Shown piece after piece: positions 1-5,773 of a stretch of DNA of 6,674 nucleotides. Made by a program: the position numbers and the translations under genes. Every line of letters starts with the position of its first letter. The first letter of the stretch is position 1. The stretch spans positions 1 through 6,674 of the forward strand of contig JAGVIM010000117.1 of assembly GCA_020056045.1 (NCBI GenBank), in the 5' to 3' direction. The notes beneath the pieces were generated by a model. It had not been told where the DNA came from and ran no database searches. It saw nothing but the letters and a program-made list of their open reading frames with translations. The DNA is from Nanobdellota archaeon (GTDB taxonomy: Archaea > Nanobdellota > Nanobdellia > Pacearchaeales > GW2011-AR1).

Positions 1-92
1 ACAAAAAAATAAAATATTATGTTATTGAATTAATAGTTTTTAATCAAAATACTCAGGAAGGAGAAATTCAGGTAAGTTTTTGGGGTGATTGA
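1..92 (+). CDS. C-terminal end of an unidentified protein (5' truncated by the window edge)
   Basis: One frame is open from the left edge to a TGA at 90-92 and encodes about 29 residues. They alternate hydrophobic and polar positions (YYVIELIVF, then EIQVSFWGD at the very end), as in two closing beta strands. The other two plus frames stop early. The stop lies 11 bp before the stop of the convergent polymerase gene, which fits the tight spacing elsewhere in the window. No family can be recognised from so short a tail. It could be a chance open frame in AT-rich DNA, but the protein-like composition and fitting position favour a real gene end. Confidence 0.5.
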   Translation, partial: KKIKYYVIELIVFNQNTQEGEIQVSFWGD

Positions 93-99
93 AATAGAT

Positions 100-111
100 A
101 TTTTTAAAAAT
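100..111. terminator. Possible shared T-tract terminator between convergent genes
   Basis: A perfect 12-bp palindrome, ATTTTTAAAAAT, gives a run of five T on both strands between and over the ends of two convergent genes. Archaeal RNA polymerase terminates at T-runs in the non-template strand. The element lies 8 nt past the plus-strand stop, and overlaps the polymerase stop codon on the other strand. It is short and could be chance in such AT-rich sequence. Confidence 0.25.
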
Positions 112-2593
112 CTCCAAGTTTCATCTGCTTTTTGCCTTCGACTAATTCTTTGGTGTTAACACCAAAAACTTCAAAGATGTTTTCAACTGCAGGAAGAATT
201 TGATTGTTAAGATAATAATTTATATCATATTCTCCTTTTTCTTCTGGAAGCCTTGCTCTTTCTCTGATGAGGGATTTATTTTTTCCTGTTTTTGTTTTTT
301 GATGAGATTCTGGTTCTGCTATGTAATATTGCATTAACATGCCAATATCAACAGGCATATTTAATGATTTCATTTTTTTTGCAATTGCTACATGAGGGCT
401 TTCGCTTTTGTACTCTTCAATTGGTTTTTTTAATTGAGTTCGTATCAGAATTTCACTTATTTCTATTTTTCTTTCTTTTAGTTGTTTTACTATTTGTTTT
501 GTGTATTCTAATGCTTTTTTTTCATTGCCTTCTCTTAATATGTAATTTAAAACTTTATTTTGAGTAACTCTTGCGAGAGTACACCAGTCTCTTCTTACTG
601 TTTCAAATCCTCTTATTTTTATTTTATCTTTTTCATCAATCAGAGCATATTTCTTTTTTGCTCCAAATTCTCCTGTTCTTTTTGTTACCCATATTCCTCT
701 TTTATAAAAATCTTCTAAATCAAGTTCCATTATACCTGGAAGAGTTTTATTTATTTCTTCTAATAATTTTAAAGCATCTTTTTTTGTATTTTTGTTTAAC
801 TTGAAACTTATAGAATCTGTATCAGAATATATTACTTCATAGCCTTTAGTATTAATTAATTCAATTGTCTTTTTTGTAAAATCTCTAGATATGGCAGTTG
901 TTGATGCGGATGCTTCTGGACAATAGTATCTTGCTCCAAAAAATCCTTGATAACCATAGGCTGCATTTGCTAGAAGTTTAAATGCATTTGATCTTGCTTT
1001 TGTAAATGGACTAGGATCTTTAGCATATTCTTGTTTGTATTGTTTTCTTTTTTCAATAATATCCCCTAACATTAATGGAAAAAATCCAGGTTTTTTTGTG
1101 AAATAAACTTTTTTCCCCGAGATTTCAACTTCTAAAGAATCTTTTTCTTTTTTAGGTAGGAGTGTTGATCTAGAAAGGTTGAAAGAGACTATTATTGATG
1201 GCCAATAGGATGTAAAATCAAAAAAACAAATATTTTCATATAATCCGGGTTTTGGTTGAAATACAAAAGCTCCTTCATATTTTTCTCTGGTTATTCTTTC
1301 TCCTATTTCATCATGCATTGGTCTTTTTTCAGCTATTTCATTATATTTTTCTAAATTATGGATTATATAATTTTCAACATGGGCAGACATTCCATCTCTT
1401 GAAATATCAAATAGGGGTTCTTGAATTATTCTTGTGAACTCAAGCATATCTGGCCAGGATTTTTCACATAATTTATAGGTCAGAATTGAATCTTGAAGAT
1501 TATATTTAAAATAATCTTCCCATTCTTGACTATTTATTTTTGAAGAATGTTTATGAACCCAAGTTTCTTTTTTCTCTCCTAAAAGTTCAGAAGCAACATC
1601 ATTGAGAGAAAGAGTTTCTGATGAAAGATATTGAGAATAATTTGTCTTGATAAATTTTAACATATCAATATGAACAATGCCTTTTATTTTTCCAATAAGC
1701 ATTCTTCCTCTTGAAAATATTGGCTGAGAATTATCAATTCCAATATTAAGTTTTATTCTATTATGTTCTGCTCTTGCTCTTAGATAGGGCAAATCAAATT
1801 CATCTGAAAAATATCCTGTTAAAATATCTGGATTATAGGATTTTATGTATTTGATGAATGCACCTATCATTTCTTCTTCATCTCTATAAAGTTCAACATA
1901 GTCATGATTAGAATTTTTTGTTTTCCAGGTTAGGACTTTTTGAAAATTGTCTCCAACTAATGAAATCATCAGAATTTGACCTTTTCCTATTTCAAATTCA
2001 TCGGTTTCAATGTCATAGGCTAAAATTTTTGGAGTAAATACTTTTTGATTTAATTCTAGTTCTTGTATTTTTTCTGTTTTTATACATAAATCTGCATCAA
2101 GGCATTGGTCAATGCCTCCAAATTCTTGGCTGTTATTAAGAATTTCTCCTGAAACTTTATACCAGAGAAGGGGTTTTAATTTTCTTTCTAAAATATATTT
2201 TGTTATAAATCCTAAATCATATTCTCTTCTTTTTTCTATTTCTTTGAATCCTAGCTCGTTTGCAATAGAATGTGCATCTTTTAAATTTGTAACAAAAATT
2301 TTAATTGCTTTAACTTGTTTTCCCAGGAAATTTTTATTATGAATTTCTGTTTTTATTACATGAGAAGTTCTGTTTTCTTTTTCTATTTTTATTTTTTCTA
2401 TTTTTTCTTGTATTTGTTTTATTTTTCTCTCAGGAACTTTGTCTTTTAAAATTGCCCAGAAATAAATATCACAATTGTCAATTATTACTGTTTTTTTACC
2501 TGTATCTGTTCTTCCTGTTATTTTTGCATATGTTTTGCTATTAAAATCAAAATAATCATAGTCAATTGGAATGAAATTAATGGAAGTATTCAT
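104..2593 (-). CDS. polB: Archaeal family B DNA polymerase with 3'-5' exonuclease
   Basis: This is a replicative or repair DNA polymerase of 829 residues, somewhat longer than the about 775 of Pyrococcus Pol. It extends primers with dNTPs and proofreads. The N-terminal domain (about 1-150) matches the archaeal uracil-sensing fold. In the exonuclease domain, Exo I is YDIET (D194, E196), Exo II is YFSDEFD (D267) and Exo III is YNLQD (Y364, D368). The polymerase domain shows YEGA (439-442), motif A DFTSYWPSI (D459), motif B KLLANAAYG (539-547), motif C YSDTDS (D591, D593) and KKKYA (646-650). All catalytic carboxylates are present. No intein is inserted. Odd points: the steric-gate Tyr of SLYPS is Trp464; the usual Asn of Exo II is Phe262; motif B has NAAYG rather than NSxYG; and the C-terminus stops at QMKLGDF, a shortened PIP box for PCNA. 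The ATG at 2593 is preferred because a TATA-like box sits about 25 nt upstream, implying a leaderless mRNA. It is divergent from corA. Confidence 0.97.
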   Translation of the reverse strand: MNTSINFIPIDYDYFDFNSKTYAKITGRTDTGKKTVIIDNCDIYFWAILKDKVPERKIKQIQEKIEKIKIEKENRTSHVIKTEIHNKNFLGKQVKAIKIFVTNLKDAHSIANELGFKEIEKRREYDLGFITKYILERKLKPLLWYKVSGEILNNSQEFGGIDQCLDADLCIKTEKIQELELNQKVFTPKILAYDIETDEFEIGKGQILMISLVGDNFQKVLTWKTKNSNHDYVELYRDEEEMIGAFIKYIKSYNPDILTGYFSDEFDLPYLRARAEHNRIKLNIGIDNSQPIFSRGRMLIGKIKGIVHIDMLKFIKTNYSQYLSSETLSLNDVASELLGEKKETWVHKHSSKINSQEWEDYFKYNLQDSILTYKLCEKSWPDMLEFTRIIQEPLFDISRDGMSAHVENYIIHNLEKYNEIAEKRPMHDEIGERITREKYEGAFVFQPKPGLYENICFFDFTSYWPSIIVSFNLSRSTLLPKKEKDSLEVEISGKKVYFTKKPGFFPLMLGDIIEKRKQYKQEYAKDPSPFTKARSNAFKLLANAAYGYQGFFGARYYCPEASASTTAISRDFTKKTIELINTKGYEVIYSDTDSISFKLNKNTKKDALKLLEEINKTLPGIMELDLEDFYKRGIWVTKRTGEFGAKKKYALIDEKDKIKIRGFETVRRDWCTLARVTQNKVLNYILREGNEKKALEYTKQIVKQLKERKIEISEILIRTQLKKPIEEYKSESPHVAIAKKMKSLNMPVDIGMLMQYYIAEPESHQKTKTGKNKSLIRERARLPEEKGEYDINYYLNNQILPAVENIFEVFGVNTKELVEGKKQMKLGDF

Positions 2594-2613
2594 TAAAGGA
2601 ATAAGAATGGAGA

Positions 2614-2621
2614 TTATTTAA
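2614..2621 (-). promoter_or_regulatory. TATA box for polB
   Basis: Read on the minus strand the element is TTAAATAA, preceded by GGAAAACTC, a purine-rich start that could serve as a BRE. Its centre is about 24-25 nt from the polB ATG, so transcription would start at or next to the start codon. There is no clear Shine-Dalgarno sequence before the ATG, which agrees with a leaderless transcript. Position and composition are the only evidence. Confidence 0.5.
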
Positions 2622-2660
2622 GAGTTTTCCTATAAAATATTTAATAAATTCTTGGAAGTT

Positions 2661-2668
2661 TTTATAAA
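2661..2668 (+). promoter_or_regulatory. TATA box for corA
   Basis: TTTATAAA is a near-perfect archaeal TATA box, preceded by GGAAGTT, a plausible purine-rich BRE. Its centre lies about 25 nt before the ATG at 2690, so the transcript should begin at the start codon. This decides the corA start in favour of 2690 over the internal ATG at 2729. Confidence 0.6.
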
Positions 2669-2689
2669 CTCTGGATTAGTTATTAGGAT

Positions 2690-3610
2690 ATGATTAATTA
2701 TTATAAAAGAGATATTAGGAAAAAAGAGATGGTTGAAATAAAAGAGTTCTGTAAAACTTGTTGGGTAAATGTTGTGAGTCCTGATGAAGAAGAAATTAAG
2801 TTGATTGTAGACAAATTCAGATTAGATAAAGATTTAGTTTTAGATGGATTGGATATTTTTGAAATACCTAGGTTTGAAGAAGAAAGTGGTAATTCTTATC
2901 TTTATCTTAGAATTCCTACTTTTGAAATTGAGAATGAATATACTGGTTCTTTTCTTATTGTTATTTCTAATAATTCTTTGATAACCATTAGCGATAAAAG
3001 ACTGGAATTATTTGATAGGATTTTTAAGACTAAAAAGAATTTTTTTGATAATCTTCCTTCAAGAGATCTTGTAAATATTCTTTCAATAATGTCTAATAAG
3101 TTTAGCCATTGGATAAGAAAAATATCAAAAGATGTTAAAAAAGATAGAAAAAATCTTAATGTTTTAAATGAAAAAGATATTTTAGATTTGTCTGTTCAGG
3201 AAGATATTTTAAATGATTATCTTTCAAGTCTTGAGCCCATGAGGAATTTATATAAGTCAGTATCTAAATCAGGTTATTTAAAATTTAAAGAGTCTGAAAG
3301 AGAGTTTATTGATGATTTAACTATTGATATAGATCAAACAATAAGTCTGTGTATTTCTTCTCTTAAAACTATTACAAATATGAGAGATTATTATAGTACA
3401 ATACTTTCAAATAATAGAAATCAGATCTTGAAAGTTTTAACTCTTTTTACTATTTTTTTAACTATTCCAATGGTTTTATCTGGTATTTATGGGATGAATA
3501 TAATTCTCCCTTTTCAAACTCATGAAAATGCTTTTTGGTTTTTAATGGGGAGTATTGGTTTTGTTTGGATTGTTTCTATTTTGATTTTAAGGAAGCTTAA
3601 GATATTGTAG
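2690..3610 (+). CDS. corA: CorA-family divalent metal ion (Mg2+/Co2+) channel
   Basis: The product is a membrane channel that takes up Mg2+ and related ions, known in the family to work as a pentamer. It has 306 residues, close to the usual CorA size. The N-terminal cytoplasmic alpha/beta domain (about 1-120) includes CWVNVVSPDEEEI (24-36), a family-like opening. A long charged helical stretch follows (about 125-245). TM1 (about 249-267) ends in the signature YGMN (267-270). TM2 is about 281-300, followed by the short basic tail RKLKIL. The periplasmic loop reads IILPFQTHEN and lacks the MPEL seen after GMN in classical CorA; such loops occur in CorA subgroups. The ATG at 2690 is chosen because a TATA box lies 25 nt upstream and because the first 13 residues (MINYYKRD...) match the normal N-terminal strand of the family. 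Ion preference (Mg, Co, Ni or Zn) cannot be read from sequence. The gene appears to be a single transcription unit. Confidence 0.93.
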   Translation: MINYYKRDIRKKEMVEIKEFCKTCWVNVVSPDEEEIKLIVDKFRLDKDLVLDGLDIFEIPRFEEESGNSYLYLRIPTFEIENEYTGSFLIVISNNSLITISDKRLELFDRIFKTKKNFFDNLPSRDLVNILSIMSNKFSHWIRKISKDVKKDRKNLNVLNEKDILDLSVQEDILNDYLSSLEPMRNLYKSVSKSGYLKFKESEREFIDDLTIDIDQTISLCISSLKTITNMRDYYSTILSNNRNQILKVLTLFTIFLTIPMVLSGIYGMNIILPFQTHENAFWFLMGSIGFVWIVSILILRKLKIL

Positions 3611-3619
3611 GGGGAAGTA

Positions 3620-3625
3620 TTTTTT
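3620..3625 (+). terminator. T-tract terminator after corA
   Basis: A run of six T begins 10 nt after the corA stop codon, in a gap of 84 bp before the next gene, which has its own TATA box. No hairpin is needed or obvious, as is usual for archaeal intrinsic termination. Similar T-runs occur by chance in this AT-rich sequence. Confidence 0.4.
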
Positions 3626-3667
3626 AGAATTATTATGTCACTTCATAGTAATTACAATTAGAAAGGT

Positions 3668-3675
3668 TTAAAAAT
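3668..3675 (+). promoter_or_regulatory. TATA box for the FHA gene and its downstream partner
   Basis: TTTAAAAA, continuing into TATAAAA, follows a purine-rich GAAAGG that could act as a BRE. Its centre is about 24 nt before the ATG at 3695, again predicting a leaderless mRNA. Since the next gene follows the FHA gene after only 2 nt, this promoter probably serves both. Confidence 0.5.
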
Positions 3676-3694
3676 ATAAAAACTATGTAATTCT

Positions 3695-4045
3695 ATGGAA
3701 GCAAGTTTATTATTTGAAGCACCCAGAGTAGGGGATTTATATGGTAAAAGATATAGTCTTGATTCTCCTGAAGTAACTCTTGGAAGAGATTCAACTATGG
3801 ATATTCAGGTTCAATCTCCTTTTTTAGATGTTTCAGGAGAGCATTGTATTCTTTATAGGCAAAATGGAAGTCTTTTATTAATGGATTGTAGTAAAATGGG
3901 AACTTTTCTTAATGGAGAGAGAGCTATTTCAAGAGTTTATATTCATTTAAGGCATGGAGATAGACTTACTTTTGGAGATCATCTTCAGGCAAAAGTTATT
4001 ATAAGAAAAGGTTTATTAGGTAAACTTAAATCTTTTTTTGATTAA
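3695..4045 (+). CDS. Stand-alone FHA-domain protein (phosphothreonine-binding)
   Basis: FHA domains bind phosphothreonine peptides and act as adaptors in kinase signalling or protein assembly. The domain fills nearly all of this 116-residue protein. In order: VTLGRD with G30 and R31; SGEH (47-50) in place of the usual SRxH; MDCSKMGTFLNG (63-74) matching the D-x-S-x-N-G-T-x-x-N-G loop, with Met for the first Asn; then HGDRLTFG (87-94). The phosphate-contacting Arg31 and Ser47 and the structural His50 and Asn73 are kept, so binding is plausible. The tail is basic (RKGLLGKLKSFF). There is no signal peptide, TM segment or second domain, so it is presumably a cytoplasmic adaptor. It is co-transcribed with the unknown protein 2 nt downstream, which is the obvious partner candidate. 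The binding partner and the kinase are not visible here. Confidence 0.88.
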   Translation: MEASLLFEAPRVGDLYGKRYSLDSPEVTLGRDSTMDIQVQSPFLDVSGEHCILYRQNGSLLLMDCSKMGTFLNGERAISRVYIHLRHGDRLTFGDHLQAKVIIRKGLLGKLKSFFD

Positions 4046-4047
4046 AA

Positions 4048-4656
4048 ATGGTATCAACAAATTTAAAAAAACAAATGATGGATTATTTAGTTTCTAGACT
4101 AGAAGGAAATATGCCTCTTGTTTCTTGTTCAAAATTAGTTTTATCAGGTCAAGATAAGACATCATATATTAAAGTTGGAGATACAGGTTTAGTTTTAGTA
4201 ATTGATAGAATTTATTCTGGAGATAGCTTTTCTGAGCTTTATTCAAGAGCACAAAAACAGAGTTCTAGTAATGTTGCTACTGTTTTTATTAAAGATGGAA
4301 AAACATTTTTTAGAAGTGCAGCACAAAAAAATTATTTTAAACAGAGTAATCAATTAAGTTTGAAAAATTATACACCAGAACAAATGCAAGAAATGTTATT
4401 ATTAAGGTCTGAAGAAATAGTGCTTGTTAATAGGGCAAGAAAATTACAATATTATCAACCTGAATCACCTAGACTTGAAGAAGGAGTAGAAACTTTTGAT
4501 TTTGGTGCTGTTAGATTTGATTATAGTCATATTGATCCTGCAGTAAAATTTAAACCTAAAGATGGTTTTTCAGAAAGATTGTTCTTACATAAATCTAGAA
4601 ATCATCAAAATGGGCAACTTGACCTTATTTCAGGTTATTTAGTTCCAAGAAAATAA
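4048..4656 (+). CDS. Uncharacterised soluble protein co-transcribed with the FHA protein
   Basis: I do not recognise a family for this 202-residue protein. It has no signal peptide, no TM segment, and only one Cys (residue 27), so no Cys-based metal site. The N-terminal part (about 1-95) alternates helix and strand: a helix at 4-19, strands around KLVLSG, SYIKVG, GLVLVID and VATVFIKDGKTFF. The middle (about 109-133) is a probable helix (PEQMQEMLLLRSEEIVLVNRA). The C-terminal third is Pro-, Asp- and Phe-rich with FDFGAVRFDYSHIDP (150-164) and probably beta or extended, ending in basic PRK. The ATG lies 2 nt after the FHA stop with no Shine-Dalgarno, so translation may depend on re-initiation after the first gene. 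Several Thr and Ser could be FHA targets, but no phosphorylation motif can be assigned with confidence. Partner role for the FHA protein is inferred from operon position only. Confidence 0.85.
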   Translation: MVSTNLKKQMMDYLVSRLEGNMPLVSCSKLVLSGQDKTSYIKVGDTGLVLVIDRIYSGDSFSELYSRAQKQSSSNVATVFIKDGKTFFRSAAQKNYFKQSNQLSLKNYTPEQMQEMLLLRSEEIVLVNRARKLQYYQPESPRLEEGVETFDFGAVRFDYSHIDPAVKFKPKDGFSERLFLHKSRNHQNGQLDLISGYLVPRK

Positions 4657-4680
4657 TTAGATTAATTAAATATCAATAAC

Positions 4681-4685
4681 TTTTT
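4681..4685 (+). terminator. Possible T-tract terminator after the FHA/unknown unit
   Basis: Five T occur 25 nt after the stop of the unknown gene, within an 83-bp non-coding stretch that is almost entirely A and T. The next gene has its own candidate TATA sequence. T-runs this short are weak evidence here. Confidence 0.25.
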
Positions 4686-4706
4686 ATATTTATTATTTAT
4701 AACTAT

Positions 4707-4734
4707 ATTGTTAATATGTAAATAATGTAACAAT
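4707..4734. repeat. Inverted repeat upstream of fen1, possible operator
   Basis: ATTGTTA at 4707-4713 and TAACAAT at 4728-4734 are perfect 7-bp inverted half-sites with a 14-nt spacer. Their centres are 21 bp apart, two helical turns, the geometry expected for a dimeric regulator. The left arm overlaps the candidate TATA box and the right arm ends 5 nt before the fen1 ATG. The repeat is short and the region is AT-rich, so chance is a real alternative. Confidence 0.3.
4711..4718 (+). promoter_or_regulatory. Weak TATA-like box for fen1
   Basis: TTAATATG is centred about 25 nt before the fen1 ATG, the same spacing as the other promoters in the window. It is a poor match. A better-looking TATTTATAAC at 4694-4703 would instead give a leader of roughly 15 nt. 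Which is used cannot be decided by reading. Confidence 0.3.
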
Positions 4735-4739
4735 TTATC

Positions 4740-5759
4740 ATGGGATTACAAATAGGCGAGATAATAACTAAAAAAGAAATTCAATTTTCGGATTTAAAAG
4801 GAAAAACAATTGCAGTTGATGCATTTAATGCAATTTACCAGTTTCTTACTACAATTAGGCAGCCTGATGGAACTCCTCTTAAGGATTCTCGGGGAAATGT
4901 TACTTCACATTTATCTGGTTTATTTTATAGAAATATGAATCTTATTAATGAGGGTGTTAAACTTATTTATGTTTTTGATGGAAAAGCACCTGAGTTAAAG
5001 AATAGGACAAAGGAGCTTAGAACTGAAATGAAAGAAGAGATGAAGAGGAAGTATGAAGAGGCAAAGCAAATGGAAGATATTGAAGGTATGGGAAAGTATT
5101 CTAGGACTGATGTTTATTTAGATAAGCAGAAAATTGAAGAGAGTAAAGAACTTCTTAGTGCAATGGGAATTGCAATTTTGCAGGCTCCTGGTGAAGGAGA
5201 GGCTCAGGCAAGTTATCTTGCTAAAGAAAAATTAGTTTATGCTGTTGCTTCTCAAGATTATGATTGTTTAATGTTTAAGGCTCCGAGACTTGTACAAAAT
5301 CTTTCAATGTCTAGGAAAAGAAAAATTGTTTCAGGATATAAAGAAGTTTTTCCACAGATTATTGAACTTCCTGAAGTATTAAAAGAACTTGAATTAGATC
5401 AGGATCAGCTTATATGTTTAGGGATATTATGTGGAACAGATTATAATCCTGGTGGAGTTAAGGGACTAGGGCCTAAAAAAAGCTTAAAATTTGTTAAAGA
5501 GTATGTAACTAAGGAAGAGATATTTTTTGCTTTAGCTTTGAGTGATAAATATGAAATGAACTTTGATTGGAAAGAAATTTATAATGAGATTGAAAATCCT
5601 AATATTGATAAGGATTTTAAAATTAATTTTCCAAAGGTAGATAAAAATAAGATAAAAGAAATATTAAGGAAGTATGAGTTTTCTGAAGAAAGAATTGATA
5701 GTCAACTTGCTAAATTTGATGAAATTAGTGAAAAGGCTAAACAAAAGACTTTGTTTTAA
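4740..5759 (+). CDS. fen: Flap endonuclease 1 (FEN1/XPG family)
   Basis: This structure-specific nuclease cuts 5' flaps made when the polymerase displaces the primer of the next Okazaki fragment, and also acts in base excision repair. At 339 residues it matches archaeal FEN1 (340 in Pyrococcus). The N domain starts with MGLQIGEI; the start is firm because Gly2 is functionally conserved in the family. Metal-binding acids fall at D27 (AVDAFN), D80 (VFDGKAP), E152 and E154 (PGEGEAQ), D173 and D175 (QDYD), and D234 (CGTDYNPGG). The helix-hairpin-helix part is GGVKGLGPKKSL. The region between about 90 and 130, rich in Lys and Glu, is the helical clamp. The C-terminus ends KQKTLF and stops there: the Q-x-x-L of a PIP box is present but the usual aromatic pair is missing, so PCNA binding may be weak or different. 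The gene ends in tandem stops, TAA TAG. It has no Shine-Dalgarno and its gene lies about 2.1 kb from polB. Confidence 0.97.
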   Translation: MGLQIGEIITKKEIQFSDLKGKTIAVDAFNAIYQFLTTIRQPDGTPLKDSRGNVTSHLSGLFYRNMNLINEGVKLIYVFDGKAPELKNRTKELRTEMKEEMKRKYEEAKQMEDIEGMGKYSRTDVYLDKQKIEESKELLSAMGIAILQAPGEGEAQASYLAKEKLVYAVASQDYDCLMFKAPRLVQNLSMSRKRKIVSGYKEVFPQIIELPEVLKELELDQDQLICLGILCGTDYNPGGVKGLGPKKSLKFVKEYVTKEEIFFALALSDKYEMNFDWKEIYNEIENPNIDKDFKINFPKVDKNKIKEILRKYEFSEERIDSQLAKFDEISEKAKQKTLF

Positions 5760-5773
5760 TAGAATAAGAAATA

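Noticed and set aside
292..804. Plus-strand open frames rich in Leu and Phe opposite the polymerase gene
   Set aside because: They are antisense shadows: Lys/Glu-rich AT-rich coding sequence read backwards gives long Leu/Phe runs. The minus-strand frame has full polymerase motifs.
1252..2342. Two further plus-strand frames within polB
   Set aside because: They lie wholly within the motif-bearing polymerase frame, have no TATA box or ribosome binding site of their own, and have shadow-type composition.
104..2593. Possible intein or split in the polymerase gene, as seen in some archaea
   Set aside because: Motifs A, B and C follow one another with normal spacing, and no splice-type Cys/Ser to His-Asn block is seen.
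2729..2731. Alternative corA start at an internal ATG preceded by ATTAGGA
   Set aside because: The upstream 13 residues match the usual N-terminal strand of the family and the TATA box is spaced for the ATG at 2690.
3611..3694. Small RNA or regulatory hairpin between corA and the FHA gene
   Set aside because: Only an 8-bp palindrome (GTAATTAC at 3648-3655) is present, with no stable GC-containing stem. A T-tract and a TATA box explain the gap.
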